From the NCBI RefSeq assembly GCF_021462225.1, contig NC_061804.1:40549975-40613974 (forward strand): a stretch of DNA of 64,000 bases, written 5' to 3'. The DNA is from Girardinichthys multiradiatus. Its lineage: Eukaryota; Chordata; Actinopteri; Cyprinodontiformes; Goodeidae. Positions 25,697 through 38,291 of this stretch are shown here, piece by piece. Position 1 is the first letter of the stretch. Each line of letters opens with the position of its first letter. Under the pieces are notes generated by a model. It worked only from the letters and a program-made list of their open reading frames with translations, searched no databases and was not told where the DNA came from. The position numbers were made by a program, and so were the translations under genes.

Positions 25697-26569
25697 ATGA
25701 GTCCATGGGGGTTGGACGGGTGGATGGGGTACTAGTACTGCAGAGAGATGGGGCAGCGGAGGTGGCGGGCGTAGGTAGAGGTGCGGGAAAAGATGGGTTG
25801 ATGCCTTCAGGTCAGGAAAGGGATAAGGTCGCATAAAGGTAGGCAGAATTTTGGAATGAAGGGGTGGGATTATCTGCCAGGTGGTTAGGTAGACAGGAGA
25901 AAGACCAGCCAGATAGATAACCAACATCATATGATAGTACCCCCCCGCCCCCCCTTTTTTTCCCAATGAACCTAAGTCACTATGTCAAGGGCACGAGCAC
26001 CCACTGGCAACCACCGCTGCGGCATTTACCCCCCTGCTTCATGTTTATTTCCTCCCCTCTCTTCCTCTTCCTCTTTGCCTCCTCTCTTCTTTTCACTTCT
26101 TTTATGCGCCTTTCAGAAGAGTAGCTTCTGTGTGACTGCTGGCTTGCCTCCACACGCCCACGGGCTGCGATGTGCTCGGTCAAAAGAAGGCGGTAGGTCC
26201 TTGAGTGGGGTGAATTTTAATTTCTTTGAGCACTATAGATATTTCCATACCCCTGCTCTCCGCCCCCTACCACCACCTTCTTCCTGCTGCGCGTTTGAGA
26301 CTGCCAAGGTGAGGTTGTGTGTCCTCTTGTTAAGAGCGATTAATGGCACTCGTTATGTACATAATGAAATATCCCTGCTGCTGCATAGGGTGGCGTTGTT
26401 TCCCGCTCCTGCTGACAAGCACATGAACACGTGAGTATGTATAGGTTTCTGTATATATGCAGTATGTTTGGCCACCATAACATTCTAATAAGATGATAAC
26501 CTTCAGTAAAAATGTCACGCTTTCTCACTATTATTCCATTAATGCAAAAGTTAAAGACAAAAATGTTTA

Positions 26570-27168
26570 CACTACTCACAAAAAGTTAGAGAAATTTGGC
26601 TTTTGGTTGAAATTTATGAAAAACGTAAAAAGTTCACAGTACAGTGATATTATATAATTAAAGTTGGGCATTTGAGTAGAATTGAGTGATGATCTCCTCA
26701 TCAAACAATTTATTGAAACAAAAACCAACAACAGTGGTGGTGCCATGCTGAAAGCGTACTTTCTGTGACTCTTCCAGTCTCTCTGTTACAACCTGCTGAT
26801 AAAACTCTGTGACACTCTAAGCTCAGTTGCCACCTCTATCTGAAAACATCCTGTTTGAAGCCTTGCCATGGAGAGTTGCTGGTGAACAAGATGATGAGGA
26901 GGACTATTTAAACACAAATTCTGTCTGAAGCAGGGAAGTTATTGGTCGCTTCATGGAACAAACACCTATTGTGAATTTTGCCATTAAGCTCCTTGTTAGA
27001 GAACAGCAAGTTTTACAAAAAGTGCAGAAACATTGAACTGTTGGATATGTTAATTAATAGGTTTAGAGAAGGTCACATTAAGTTCAGCTGTAAAGGTTAT
27101 AGTGCATTTTAGGTTCATCCTGAAATTTCACTCAAAAGCTGAAAATCCCTAACGTTTTGTGAGTAGTG
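26570..27168. mobile_element. 599-bp MITE with CACTACTCACAAAA ends
   Basis: The left end is CACTACTCACAAAAAGTTAG. The right end is its near-perfect reverse complement (CTAACGTTTTGTGAGTAGTG). TA precedes the left end (26568-26569); the right-hand TA is lost. There is no open frame. The right 350 bp recur at 14005-14385. The ends and size fit a non-autonomous Tc1/mariner-type element. Confidence 0.75.
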
Positions 27169-27560
27169 CATGTAAATTGTATCTATAACACTTACTTTTT
27201 TTGTTTTTTCGAATTTCCATGCATAGAGTGGTGCAGAAATGATTCCTCAAAAGACTTGATTACTTAAAGTCATATTGGGAATCCTTGCAAATCTCTGATT
27301 TGATCCTTTCCATCCTACAATATAAAGGAGGAGCTTCTTTGCCCTCAAGTTTATGTGGAGTCAGAAAAAGTCTGAAAATAAACAAAAGCCTTTAACATAG
27401 TGCATCTCACATCCTGACTGCTCATCTCTGGACTAAGGTATTTAACACCAATGTGTCTGTTTAGCTTTTTTTATGGAAATGACATTCCCTTAGAAAAGTT
27501 ACCGATATATAAAAAAGAGCTCAATTGATTGTAGATGTTGGAACAGGATATGCTTAAGTA

Positions 27561-29128
27561 CAGGTCCTTCTCAAAATATTAGCATATTGTGATAAAGTTC
27601 ATTATTTTCCATAATGTCATGATGAAAATTTAACATCCATATATTTTAGATTCATTGCACACTAACTGAAATATTTCAGGTCTTTTATTGTCTTAATACG
27701 GATGATTTTGGCATACAGCTCATGAAAACCCAAAATTCCTATCTCACAAAATTAGCATATCATTAAAAGGGTCTCTAAACGAGCTATGAACCTGATCATC
27801 TGAATCAACGAGTTAACTCTAAACACCTGCAAAAGATTCCTGAGGCCTTTAAAACTCCCAGCCTGGTTCATCACTCAAAACCCCAATCATGGGTAAGACT
27901 GCTGACCTGACTGCTGTCCAGAAGGCCACTATTGACACCCTCAAGCAAGAGGGTAAGACACAGAAATAAATTTATGAACGAATAGGCTGTTCCCAGAGTG
28001 CTGTATCAAGGCACCTCAGTGGGAAGTCTGTGGGAAGGAAAAAGTGTGGCAGAAAACGCTGCACAACGAGAAGAGGTGACCGGACCCTGAGGAAGATTGT
28101 GGAGAAGGGCCGATTCCAGACCTTGGGGGACCTGCAGAAGCAGTGGACTGAGTCTGGAGTAGAAACATCCAGAGCCACCGTGCACAGGCGTGTGCAGGAA
28201 ATGGGCTACAGGTGCCGCATTCCCCAGACCTGGGCTACAGAGAAGCAGCACTGGACTGTTGCTCAGTGGTCCAAAGTACTTTTTTTGGATGAAAGCAAAT
28301 TCTGCATGTCATTCAGAAATCAAGGTGCCAGAGTCTGGAGGAAGACTGGGGAGAAGGAAATGCCAAAATGCCAGAAGTCCAGTGTCAAGTACCCACAGTC
28401 AGTGATGGTCTGGGGTGCCGTGTCAGCTGCTGGTGTTGGTCCACTGTGTTTTATCAAGGGCAGGGTCAATGCAGCTAGCTATCAGGAGATTTTGGAGCAC
28501 TTCATGCTTCCATCTGCTGAAAAGCTTTATGGAGATGAAGATTTCATTTTTCAGCACGACCTGGCACCTGCTCACAGTGCCAAAACCACTGGTAAATGGT
28601 TTACTGACCATGGTATCACTGTGCTCAATTGGCCTGCCAACTCTCCTGACCTGAACCCCATAGAGAATCTGTGGGATATTGTGAAGAGAACGTTGAGAGA
28701 CTCAAGACCCAACACTCTGGATGAGCTAAAGGCCGCTATCGAAGCATCCTGGGCCTCCATAAGACCTCAGCAGTGCCACAGGCTGATTGCCTCCATGCCA
28801 CGCCGCATTGAAGCAGTCATTTCTGCCAAAGGATTCCCGACCAAGTATTGAGTGCATAACTGTACATGATTATTTGAAGGTTGACGTTTTTTGTATTAAA
28901 AACACTTTTCTTTTATTGGTCGGATGAAATATGCTAATTTTCTGAGATAGGAATTTTGGGTTTTCATGAGCTGTATGCCAAAATAATTCGTATTAAGACA
29001 ATAAAAGACCTGAAATATTTCAGTTAGTGTGCAATGAATCTAAAATATATGAATGTTAAATTTTCATCATGACATTATGGAAAATAATGAACTTTATCAC
29101 AATATGCTAATATTTTGAGAAGGACCTG
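27561..29128 (+). mobile_element. Tc1-like transposon, 1568 bp, 200-bp TIRs
   Basis: The left inverted repeat 27561-27760 begins CAGGTCCTTCTCAAAATATT. The right repeat 28929-29128 is its reverse complement with only scattered differences and one short indel region. TA flanks both ends (27559-27560, 29129-29130), the Tc1/mariner target duplication. The long repeats, with the outer motif well kept, follow the IR/DR arrangement of fish Tc1 elements. One transposase gene fills the space between them. The well-preserved structure suggests a comparatively recent insertion. Confidence 0.93.
27889..28851 (+). pseudogene. Tc1-like DD34E transposase, one premature stop
   Basis: The reading frame starts at ATG 27889 (MGKTADLTAVQKATIDTLK) and is open to the stop at 28851, except for a TAA at 27967-27969 (codon 27). 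N-terminal HTH motifs (CSQSAVSRHLSGKS) and the basic GRKRCTTRRGDR segment are present. The catalytic triad is visible: D in LFLDESKF, D in FQHDLAPAHS, and E in PDLNPIENLWD exactly 34 residues after the second D. Length is 320 codons against about 340 usual. The junction RCRIPQTWATEKQHWT looks shorter than in relatives, suggesting a small internal deletion between the DNA-binding and catalytic parts. Stop plus deletion make it inactive as read. Confidence 0.92.
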
Positions 29129-29830
29129 TATGTCTGTATGCACAGTTACACTGGTGTAAAGATTGGAAACACCCAGCCAAGCACAGATTGGATCACTTGG
29201 TCCATTGGAGAGTATTTGTCGAGTCACACAGTCCTGAAAAGTCTGGAATTTAATTTAATTTTCCATGTCTGGAAACAAAAAAAGCTTAAAATTAGTATTT
29301 AGTTTCCAGACTTAAATCTTATTGCATCATGGAAAACAGGCAAATCAGGATGTCTGGAAATGTAAAGAGATTTTTTTTTAAATAAATCATACACTGGGAT
29401 GTAGAAGATTTGTATTTAACCCTGCATAATCCATTCCAGTTATGTATTATAGATTTTGATGGATCCAAGTTTGTCCAGGTGCCAAACAATAGTGAAAATG
29501 GCCATTTATCACACTGGTCAATGAGAAGCCACTGTGTTAATATGTGTGATAAAAGATAATAAAGTCCAACTGGGGGAAAGTTTTGTATATGCTACCACAA
29601 AAACTGCCCAAAATCTAAAAAACATTTGTCTGGAAAAGTATGAAAGTTTGGAATGGAAATATAGTGAGAACCTGACATTAACATTACTACAATTCTTGAC
29701 AGCTATGTCCCTAACACAGACTTAAGGACAAATATAGAAGTAAATTTATAAGACGTTTTCAAGAGCAGAATATTAGACTTTTAGTGTTTCTGCTCTTCGT
29801 TGAGTAACACAGTTTTAGAGCTGTGACTTT
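29129..29830. other. Non-coding tract
   Basis: AT-rich unique sequence between the Tc1 element and the next repeat copy, with no recognisable feature. Confidence 0.5.
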
Positions 29831-29955
29831 GGTGACCAGAAGTATTTCTAAACAGCCAAATTAGTTTTTCTTGCAAACGTGTTGCTTCCTTTCAGCCAGC
29901 TGACCATCAGTGCACAGCAACACCTGGGGTAGAGGCATCTCTACATTATGTTTGA
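29831..29955 (+). repeat. Dispersed repeat family A, copy 2
   Basis: Shares TAAACAGCCAA, CTTCCTTTCAGCCAGC and the CAACACCTGGGG/TAGAGGC segment with 24370-24500. The order of conserved blocks is the same. Confidence 0.55.
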
Positions 29956-29978
29956 TATGTTGCAGAGAGCCCCCTCCT

Positions 29979-30029
29979 CTCTCTCTCTCTCACACACACA
30001 CACATATACACATACACACACACACACAC
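29979..30029. repeat. CT/CA microsatellite
   Basis: A (CT)n run changes into an interrupted (CA)n run with TATACA interruptions. Confidence 0.95.
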
Positions 30030-31482
30030 CTTGTGAGCCATCTCTCCAAATAGAAACCGAACGGGAATTAAGACGCTGTCAACTCCCAGTCAAGTTTGTT
30101 CCTTTTTTCCGCTTTAGATGCTCACAACACTGCAGCTCCCCTGCGTGACATGTGTTCAGAGTGATAGAGATGGGTGGCTCACCAACGAGTCCCGTTCTGA
30201 CTGGCGGAGTAAATTTAGATCTAATCTCCTTGTGTGTGAGTGGGTTTGTGCTCTTTTGTAGCCTGAGAATGTTCACCTAACAGCAGCTTTTAAGTTGACC
30301 TTGTTGTGTTGTTTGCTTGTCCACAGCTCTTGTGTACATGTGCGTTTTCTAGGACAAGACGGTGCTGGCTTCCCTATTGGTTTTTCATTTAGATCTCATG
30401 CGGGTGCGTCTGCCTGCGCCAGCTTGTGTGTGCGTGTGTGTGAGAATGGTAACGCCATTCAGTGCATGAGTCAAGCTGTGCAAGCTCTTTTAATCCCATG
30501 CCCCACTGCACGTAGGCTTGATTAGTGGCAGCAGTTATCTGTGCAGAAGACAGTCCGCCCTCCTTTAGCATTTGGTCAGGTCTGGGGCACTTGGAGAAGG
30601 GGTGTCAAGTCATGAGAAAGGTGACTGAGGAAAGAGAAGGGGAGAGGGGGCAGCAGAGTAGGCTGGAAAAGGAAAGGAAGGGAGGTCGGATGCCTCATTA
30701 GTATTCTCAAGGAGCGCTCCTGCCAGTAGAGCAAATTGATTACTGCATTTTACCTGTATCAGCCTCCACAGCTAAGGATGACAAGGTACGGGAGCATGAT
30801 GTGTGTCCGCATTCACCCCCCAACCTGGAGCACAAAAGGTGTTAGCATCTGCGTTTTGTGTCAGCTCGTTCTACTGCTCTCCTGAACACTTCTCCCTACG
30901 TTTACCATTGGGTAGAGTTCTCCCTGTCTTCGTGATCTTCTTCATTACAGCAAAATGACTGTTGAAGTTGGGTGCTGCCCTTGTCCATCTATCTCTGTCT
31001 GATTTAATGGTCAGTGGCTGACTGAGGGAGGAAAGACTCATTTCCTGTAATCCTGGGTCCCATGCTTGTCTGCATCTAGGACAATTAGTGGGTTTGTCTT
31101 GGTTACAGTAAATGCAACCTGATCAATTTGTCAAGTTGCAAAAAAGCCTCACTGAGTTCACGGTTTCCACCGTAGCACGCCAAAAGAAAAAGACTTGTGT
31201 TTTTTCTAACTCCAGAGTCCTGCCAGTTTTCATTCTACCCACTCAGTTGGGGACTGATTGCACCTGGGCTGCCAGGTGAAGGCAATTAATAACAATTAAT
31301 GTCTGCTTAAATGGAAAACCAGACATAATGTGAGTCATGACAAGCTGTAGTTACTAACTTTTATGCCTGTGCTCATCAGCACTACTTTTCTCACCTTTAA
31401 CTAAAGCAGATATGTCACAGAGAACAGTTTCTTCTTCATTTTCATGCAGTCATTTATATCTCATACCTACTTTATAATGTTC
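30030..31482. other. Non-coding tract, unique sequence
   Basis: Base-balanced sequence without gene or transposon. The segment around 30440-30570 is low in simple repeats and contains a GT run at 30424-30442. Nothing further is recognised. Confidence 0.5.
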
Positions 31483-31650
31483 AGGGTCACGGAGGCAGGG
31501 GAACCTATCCCAGCTGTCATGTGGTGAGAGGCAGAGTACGCCCTCAACAGATCACCGATCCATCGCAGGGCCACAGAGATGAAGCAAACAAACACTCACA
31601 TTCACACTTACAGTCAGCTTTTTGATTCCCAGTTACCCTAACATGCATAC
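31483..31650 (-). mobile_element. SINE fragment (same family as 33.8 kb)
   Basis: Starts GGGTCACGGAGGCAGGGGAA and includes CCTATCCCAGCTGTCAT, GATCACCGATCCATCGCAGG and the run to CCTAACATGCAT. This is the reverse complement of the tail and middle of the element at 33777-34140. The tRNA-like head is missing. Confidence 0.8.
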
Positions 31651-33761
31651 ATGCAAGTTCCACAGAAAATAGTTGTTATTGGATGACAGAAACAAGAGAT
31701 GCACCAGAAATAGAGCTGAATTCTGATCTCCGAGCTTTATAAAGTTTTGACCAGCATATACCAATTTAGTCTGATTCTGATTTCTTTTTGAGCACTATAA
31801 TATCAGAAAAAGGATAATGGCAGTATAAAGCGAGCAGTTGCTGTAAAAGGTTTACTTTTAAAACAAGGATAAAGGGATTGTGGAGTTGACTTTGGAAACT
31901 GGTTGTAATATCTTGTATTAGCAGTTAGCACTGTTAGAATAGCTGCCACTGAAACAGCACGCACCGAGTGTAGTACTGGAGAATGTAAATCCTGAATTCT
32001 GAGATTTCCTACAACCTGCCAATATTTCCGGATCTCCCCTGTTCCATAACAGACAGTGGTTGGAAGCTGAAAGGAATCATATTGTTGTACTACATTAGGC
32101 CTTCCTGTTCTCTGCTCTCTCTCGCTGTTTTGCAGCCTTTATGAACCACAGTCTGGGCTTGGACTGCAGCCATTTAATATTTTATAATTGAGTTTTCTAA
32201 ATAATAATTATTGTATTAATCCAGTAATCTGATAAACGTGTTATGTCAGGCATTCCAGTAAACCTTTCTTACCTGAGGGACCCCCACCCCACATTTTTCT
32301 TCATCAGAACGGTTTGACTCACATGGATGCACATATGTCAGTCCAAGATCTAAACCGTGTCCAGAGATGAGTTGCCAGAATGTCAGCAGCATTAAATTTA
32401 AATGCTTTTGTTTATTCTCAGGAGGTAGGGGAGTTGGAACAAGTATATAGAGAGATAATTACCTAAAACGTAGTGTTTGTTATGCCCGAGAGCAATCCCA
32501 AACTTGGTTCAGTGTTCTTTCTGAAATATTTCTTTGACATTAAATCAATTGACAAAAGTGCTCCTCATAGATATTCTGAGATGGACATGTTGAAGTCCAC
32601 CAACTCTTCATTCCTTTCCAAGTGTGCATTGGGATTATTAAAACAGGTCCTAATTTCCTCTATGAGCTTGTTGGAAACCTGTGCATAAAGATGCTCAGAA
32701 CCTCTGGACTGTCCCATCTGTGGGGTCATTTTAACAGATGCTAAGCCATTTGAAAAATCAGAAATCCATCCTTCTGCAGTCAATATTGATGTTGCATTAT
32801 CATGCTAAGTTAAGTTAGTTTACTGTTTGCTTTTGGTTTGATTAATATGGTCCCAGACACATCTCATTTTGGGCCTTTTTTGTGGGTTCTGCTCTGATCT
32901 CCTGTCTTTCTCTGTCTCACTTAACGTAAACAGAAGCGTGTGTTCCAACTTTACTAACTGTCCCCTGTGAAACACGTGATCATGTTATAAAAGTGACCAC
33001 TGTGTGAGTGTGAAGTTATATGGTAGAAACGAAGCATGCCGTTAGTCTGTGAGTCCTTTTCCCTCAGCAGCAGCATTCACACCAAAGAGTGTTGTCAGCG
33101 TGACCTTGTAGTTCTTACCATGGTGCCTTCACTGATCTGAAAAAAGAGCTGATTTTTTTTTTTTTGCTTTTGATCGGGTTGTATTATGTCCAGTTCCATT
33201 CAGCAGCTGATTTCATAGTGCATTTCTAGCAGAGACTTTTTCACAATTCATACAGCCATTAAAGGCTGTTGCTCTTTAATGGTTTGCAGCAAGAACTGTG
33301 GCCTTTTATAGTTACGTAAAAAAACTGCTTTCATTGGATCTTGTTTAACCCCATCTTTAGAATAGGTATTGTCAGCTCAGTAGGAACCTATCAAAGAGGT
33401 AATCAAATGGGATTAGTCAAGTCATTAGCACATAGTGACTGGCCAATCACTTTGTTCAATCACCCAGCATCCATTTAAGGCTACTGTGATTCGTCAGCAT
33501 CATCAATAACATCAGTTATAAAAATCTGTCGTTGAAACTCTTAAAACAGTTACAGCAGTTTTCTTCCAAAGTGCTGTTTGTGCAGTGAGTTCCTTCCCTG
33601 GCAGCATGTATGTGTGACTGTACCTTTAAATCAGGAGTCAGGAGTTTGGCTCCAATCATTGCCTCTGTCTGTTCTAATTCAAAACAAACAAGTTTTATGT
33701 GGAAGCCCAAATTCATTTGACTAATTATAGATAATGTGAATATGAATCAAATTTTAATGAG
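31651..33761. other. Non-coding tract, no gene seen
   Basis: Unique, moderately AT-rich sequence. The open frames at 32473-32783 overlap on opposite strands and have no recognisable homology. Confidence 0.5.
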
Positions 33762-33776
33762 ACAGTCTCCTAAATG

Positions 33777-34140
33777 GGGCTGCACGGTGGTGCAGTTGGT
33801 AGCACTGTTGCCTTGCAGCAAGAAGGTCCCGGGTTCAATTCCCAGCCTGGGGTCTTTCTGCATGGAGTTTGCATGTTCTCCCCGTGCATGCGTGGGTTCT
33901 CACCGGGTACTCCGGCTTCCTCCCACAGTCCAAAGACATGCCTGTTAGGTTAATTGGTCACTCTAAATTGCCCTTAGCTGTATGAATGAGTGTGTGTGTG
34001 GTTGTATGTGTGTTGCCCTGTGATGAACTGGCAACCTGTCCAGGGTGTACTCCACCTCTCGCCCATAGACTGCTGGAGATAGGCACCAGCTCCCCCATGA
34101 CCCACTATGGAATAAGCGGTAGAAAATGACTGACTGACTG
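33777..34140 (+). mobile_element. tRNA-headed SINE with perfect target duplication
   Basis: The head carries pol III-like boxes (GGTGCAGTTGGTAGCA and GGTTCAATTCC). The body contains GGAGTTTGCATGTTCTCC, TCCTCCCACAGTCCAAAGAC and ATTGCCCTTAGCTGTATGA, and the tail is a short (TGAC)n. The insertion is bounded by an identical 15-bp direct repeat, ACAGTCTCCTAAATG, at 33762-33776 and 34141-34155. This is the signature of LINE-driven integration and indicates a fairly young copy. Confidence 0.92.
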
Positions 34141-34155
34141 ACAGTCTCCTAAATG

Positions 34156-34557
34156 ATATATTTCATAAATACTTGTCATTTTGAAGATACAGTATCTAGT
34201 ATTACATTTTAACTAAATGGTGGAAGAGATTTTTTTGCATTCTGATTGCGACCTATCTTTGTTAATTTATAGCTCGGTCTCAGCATGTTTGCCATTCTGA
34301 ATAATTGTGACTTTTTGTAAGTACATAAAGATTAAGAGAATAGGCTTACATGTTATTTTGTGTCATGTATTTTCTGCATTTTTTAAAATAAATAAATAAA
34401 ATGTGTATTTTGGAGGAAACACAATTGAATAATCGATTAATCAAAACAGTGGCTGCCCCGAACCGCTCCCATTCATAAACAGCAGTTCGGACTTATCATT
34501 GCACATCTGTAATGTTCCTGTGGCTGCCAATGTGAAGGAAAACAGTGCTAGTTCTAA
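34156..34557. other. Non-coding spacer
   Basis: AT-rich spacer between two SINE copies; nothing recognised. Confidence 0.5.
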
Positions 34558-34712
34558 GAGCAATTTAGAGAGACCAATTAACCTAACGGGCATGTTTTTG
34601 GACTGTGGAGGAAGCAGGAGTATCTAGAGAGAACCCGCACAGGGAGAACATGCAAACTCCATGCAGAAAGACCCCCGGCCGGGAATCGGACCCAGGACCG
34701 TCTTGCTTTAGA
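34558..34712 (-). mobile_element. SINE fragment (same family as 33.8 kb)
   Basis: On the minus strand it matches the head-proximal half of the 33.8-kb SINE: GCATGTTCTCCC, the ATGCCCGTTAGGTTAATTGG region, and a B-box reading GGTCCGATTCC (one base off consensus). It is more diverged than the 33.8-kb copy and has no tail. Confidence 0.85.
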
Positions 34713-37700
34713 ACAGGAGACATGACAGTATGCTCTGACTCGACTGGTTAAAATATTTCTTGTTTTCCTTACATGGCCGTTCTGAATCGAATTGAAACAG
34801 TTTATATTCTCACTAGCTACCAAATCTATAAATACATATACCTACTGGTGAGACAGTGGCGGCTGTGTGTTCAGGCTTCAGATGTTCTGTCAGAAAAGGT
34901 ATACCGGGCTTGTTATCTTAGAAAGTTCTAATTAGTCCAACAGGAGAACCTAATACCATGCCTTCACATTGTTGCTCCCAGGTTTGCCCCTCTTGTTAGA
35001 TGTAGTTAACGAAAGTTATGTGTTAATTCACTGGAGGCTGCAGAGCATCAGCATCAAATATGGAAGTACTGGCAAATGTTAAATGGTTTGTTTAGTTTTA
35101 ATGTGAAAACACAAGTCTTCTATTTTAAGGTTGCATAACAGGATGGGACTATATGATTTTTGACAGTGCCCAGGTGCATTTATTAGTTGAGCATAATTAA
35201 TGATCTGAAGTCGTGCTCACGATAAAAAAACAGTTTCTCCTGACCTGTTGAGTATTTTACAGTCACAGATGCAGTCCATGGCCAAGATCCATACAGAGGA
35301 AACACTACTGGTTAAGTAGGCTATTTTGTGATTTGATATATTCCCAATGAAGCATGCATCTATTGGGAGGTTGGTGTTTTTACATATTTCTCCAATCACA
35401 AGTTGTAAAAATAAATAATACATTTTGTTAAAATTCATTTGGATTATAATTTGAGTGATTATTCATTAGCCCTCAGATGTTTAAAAGAACTAACTGGACA
35501 ATTTCACATGTTCAGGTATTTATTTATTTTGATCAGATTTACAATAGCTGGATATAACTAGAGAATCAGATTTACACTTAATAAAAAAATGCAGCAGATT
35601 AAAATTGTTCTACTTTATTAGTGAACATTCCACAGCTTTCCTTCTCAACAACGTTGTTTGGACTTTGATTTTTTTTAACCAATACCAAAGCAGTATGGCC
35701 TAACAGGCTTGATCAAGAGCCTGGTCGGTTAGTTCTCTGACCCTTGGATCAATTCATTTCTAACCAATTGTACTTTCAGACATAAGCCTTTTTTTAGAAG
35801 AAACTTTTAGTCAGGTTCTGAACATGATTTATATGGTTTGAATTGCATTTAGTGAGGAATCCTTGATTGAATGTGCAGGTTGAAGTTGATCAATTGTTGT
35901 TATGCCTCTGAGCTGCTAAGGGAGCTAGTCACAGAGCCGTATATGTGAGTGAGTGGGACGTGGGTTGCAGAGCCTTCAGTTCTCCAATCTGACCTACTAT
36001 CTGCTGTCACTGACTAGTTCTGTAATCCTGACTTTGCTTACGTAAGTTCACATCACAGGATGCAACCGGGTAGAGTGCTTGACCCGTGAAAGGCCGAGGC
36101 AGTCTTATTGCAAAACCGTCTTGTAAAAACTTCAAAGCTAATATGTAATTAAATGTCCGTGTTTCTTGTTATTCCACCTGGTGTCAGTGGGAAAAAGATA
36201 GGAATTCTGATGTTGGCCAAATCAACACATTTTACCAGCATATCATTTATTTATAACTCAATAAAAATACAATGTTAGTCTAGTGGAATAGTGAACAAAA
36301 TCTAGGACACTTGATTTAAAAAACACTCTTTTTAGAGTTATTTATTATTATTATTGTTATGATTATTATCATTATCATTATTGTTATTATTCTCCATAAC
36401 CTGTAGGAAAACACCACACTATAGCTTTATTTGTGTTGATAATATGTACATCTTTTCAGCTCAAATAAAGCCTGGATTGATTAAATGAAATAGTGCGAAT
36501 GCATTCACTTCCCATTCCTGTAAACTGAGATAAGTAGAGTGGTCCGATTAAATGGCCTAGAGGAGCTATATCTGTAACTTTGTAACCTTTGGAAAGGCAG
36601 ATATAAAAGAAAGAAATATATTCCCCCACGATGCAGTTTACAGATGTACAGACGTGTTTATGTTGCAAACTTGCTTTTAACGGGTATGGTGGCTGAGTTA
36701 GATCAGGATACTGTGGAGAGTATTGTACTTTGGAGCCTTTTCTGTAGCAGCAGAACCTTTCTCTGTTGGAGCACCAGGTCAGACATCAGGGCCAGGTGTG
36801 GGACTAATTTTATTCGGGACTCCTGGTCATTGGCATGTACTAAGCTCTGCCAAAAAAACCAGCGCTGCTTGAGAGAGATTCTCCATTAAAAGGTTAAACA
36901 GTTGTCGATCTTTAGCAGGTTAAATTGGTTAATTGATTTAAAAGATTTCTTTAATTGTTTAATTTCTTTGAAGCAGACTGTGTTCTAGGTGAGGGGTGGA
37001 AAGGCACAGCAGTATTTTTGATGATTCTAATGGAATATCCCCTCACATATCATGGTGCCCTGTAACATAATACTCCAATCCCACCCAAAGCGAGCATTAG
37101 GATGATTTAAACCAGAAAGTAGGTCAATGAGAGCATTATGAAAGGCAAAATGATAGCAGAGATGTGTCCTCCCCTCTTTCCATCACTTAGACATCCATTG
37201 CAGCTTGGCTATAATACTCCCAAACCATCCCAAGTTACCCACGGTAAAAAGAAAAGAGCAGCACTCTCTTTAACCCAATAAAGCCAGACATCTTGCTGAT
37301 TCACAGCAATGGGCTCCTTAGGAGCGATGCCAGGGATATTATGGAAATAATTCATTAAAGGCCAAGGTTTTTAGCTGGTTTTATCCAGCTTTCAGGGCAA
37401 CCTGACAGTGGGACATTTGATCTCAATTGCAAAGTGGCCTCCTTCCCTCAGACATCACCACTGCAGTCAGTTTTAAGGGCCCAACTCTGCCTGTTAGCAC
37501 GCTGGCCATGGGGCAATCAGCTGTTCCTATTTGCAGCCCTATGTTTACAGATGGAAAATGCATGTTGTTTCAGGAGGGAAATGAGCGCCATTTCAGACGG
37601 GCGATTCAAGCAGAAGATTACCTCTGAGCCCAGTAGAAATGGATCAGGTGTAGACTGATGGCCACGGCTCATTAGGAAGGAATGTGTGTGTGTGTTTAAT

Positions 37701-38231
37701 TGATGCACTAATTTTCAGCCAGTCAGGAAATGGCCCTTGGGTGGGTCTTCCAAATGGCACACAAATATTTACTATGGACACAAACATTTTTGGAAGCCTA
37801 TCCACACAGACCTTTCTAAGCATGTAGAGTGAGGTGAAAGTGTGTCTAGGTCTGTGATACAGTGTGGCGATATCATCTCTCCGTCCTCCACCGCTCAGCT
37901 GGCCTCTGAAACACTTAGATGACTCATCAGTGTGCATGAATTCCTCCAAGCTCTCTCTCTCTCTCAACCTCAAGAACTCCTTGTACTGATGAGTTCAGAT
38001 GAGGTTGAAATCCACCCCCGTGCTCTTCATGCTAAGCCAGAACCACGCCAAGAACGTTACCAGCCAGGTCCTGGTTAGACCAAGTCATAGACCATAGCCG
38101 TCACTCATCAAACAGTGTCCAAGTGTTCTGTTTTTTTTAGTAGATAGCCTGCACTGCCTCGACTTTTCAGCTCTGATGTATCACATTTCCGTTATGATGT
38201 TGTACATCCATCTGTTTCAGTGTGCACACAT

Positions 38232-38291
<60 letters not shown>

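Larger units (their letters stand above)
24501..26569. other. Non-coding tract with a GC-rich core
   Basis: Mostly unique sequence. From 25510 to 25700 it becomes GC- and CpG-rich, with a DR3 motif and a G-rich run (listed separately), flanked by a short GT microsatellite at 25483-25502. The two open frames of about 150 codons here (25511-25966 minus, 25982-26434 plus) run through low-complexity Pro/Ser or pyrimidine-rich sequence and are not credible genes. A cryptic promoter or non-coding exon is possible but unproven. Confidence 0.5.

Noticed and set aside
25511..25966. 151-codon minus-strand open frame
   Set aside because: Pro/Leu-rich translation of GGGA repeats and GC-rich DNA; no homology and no splice context.
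25982..26434. 150-codon plus-strand open frame
   Set aside because: Low-complexity Ser/Leu/Pro translation of pyrimidine-rich DNA without recognisable domain.
33777..33860. Possible tRNA gene
   Set aside because: A- and B-box-like motifs are present but the cloverleaf is not, and the segment is the head of a SINE with its body, tail and target duplication.
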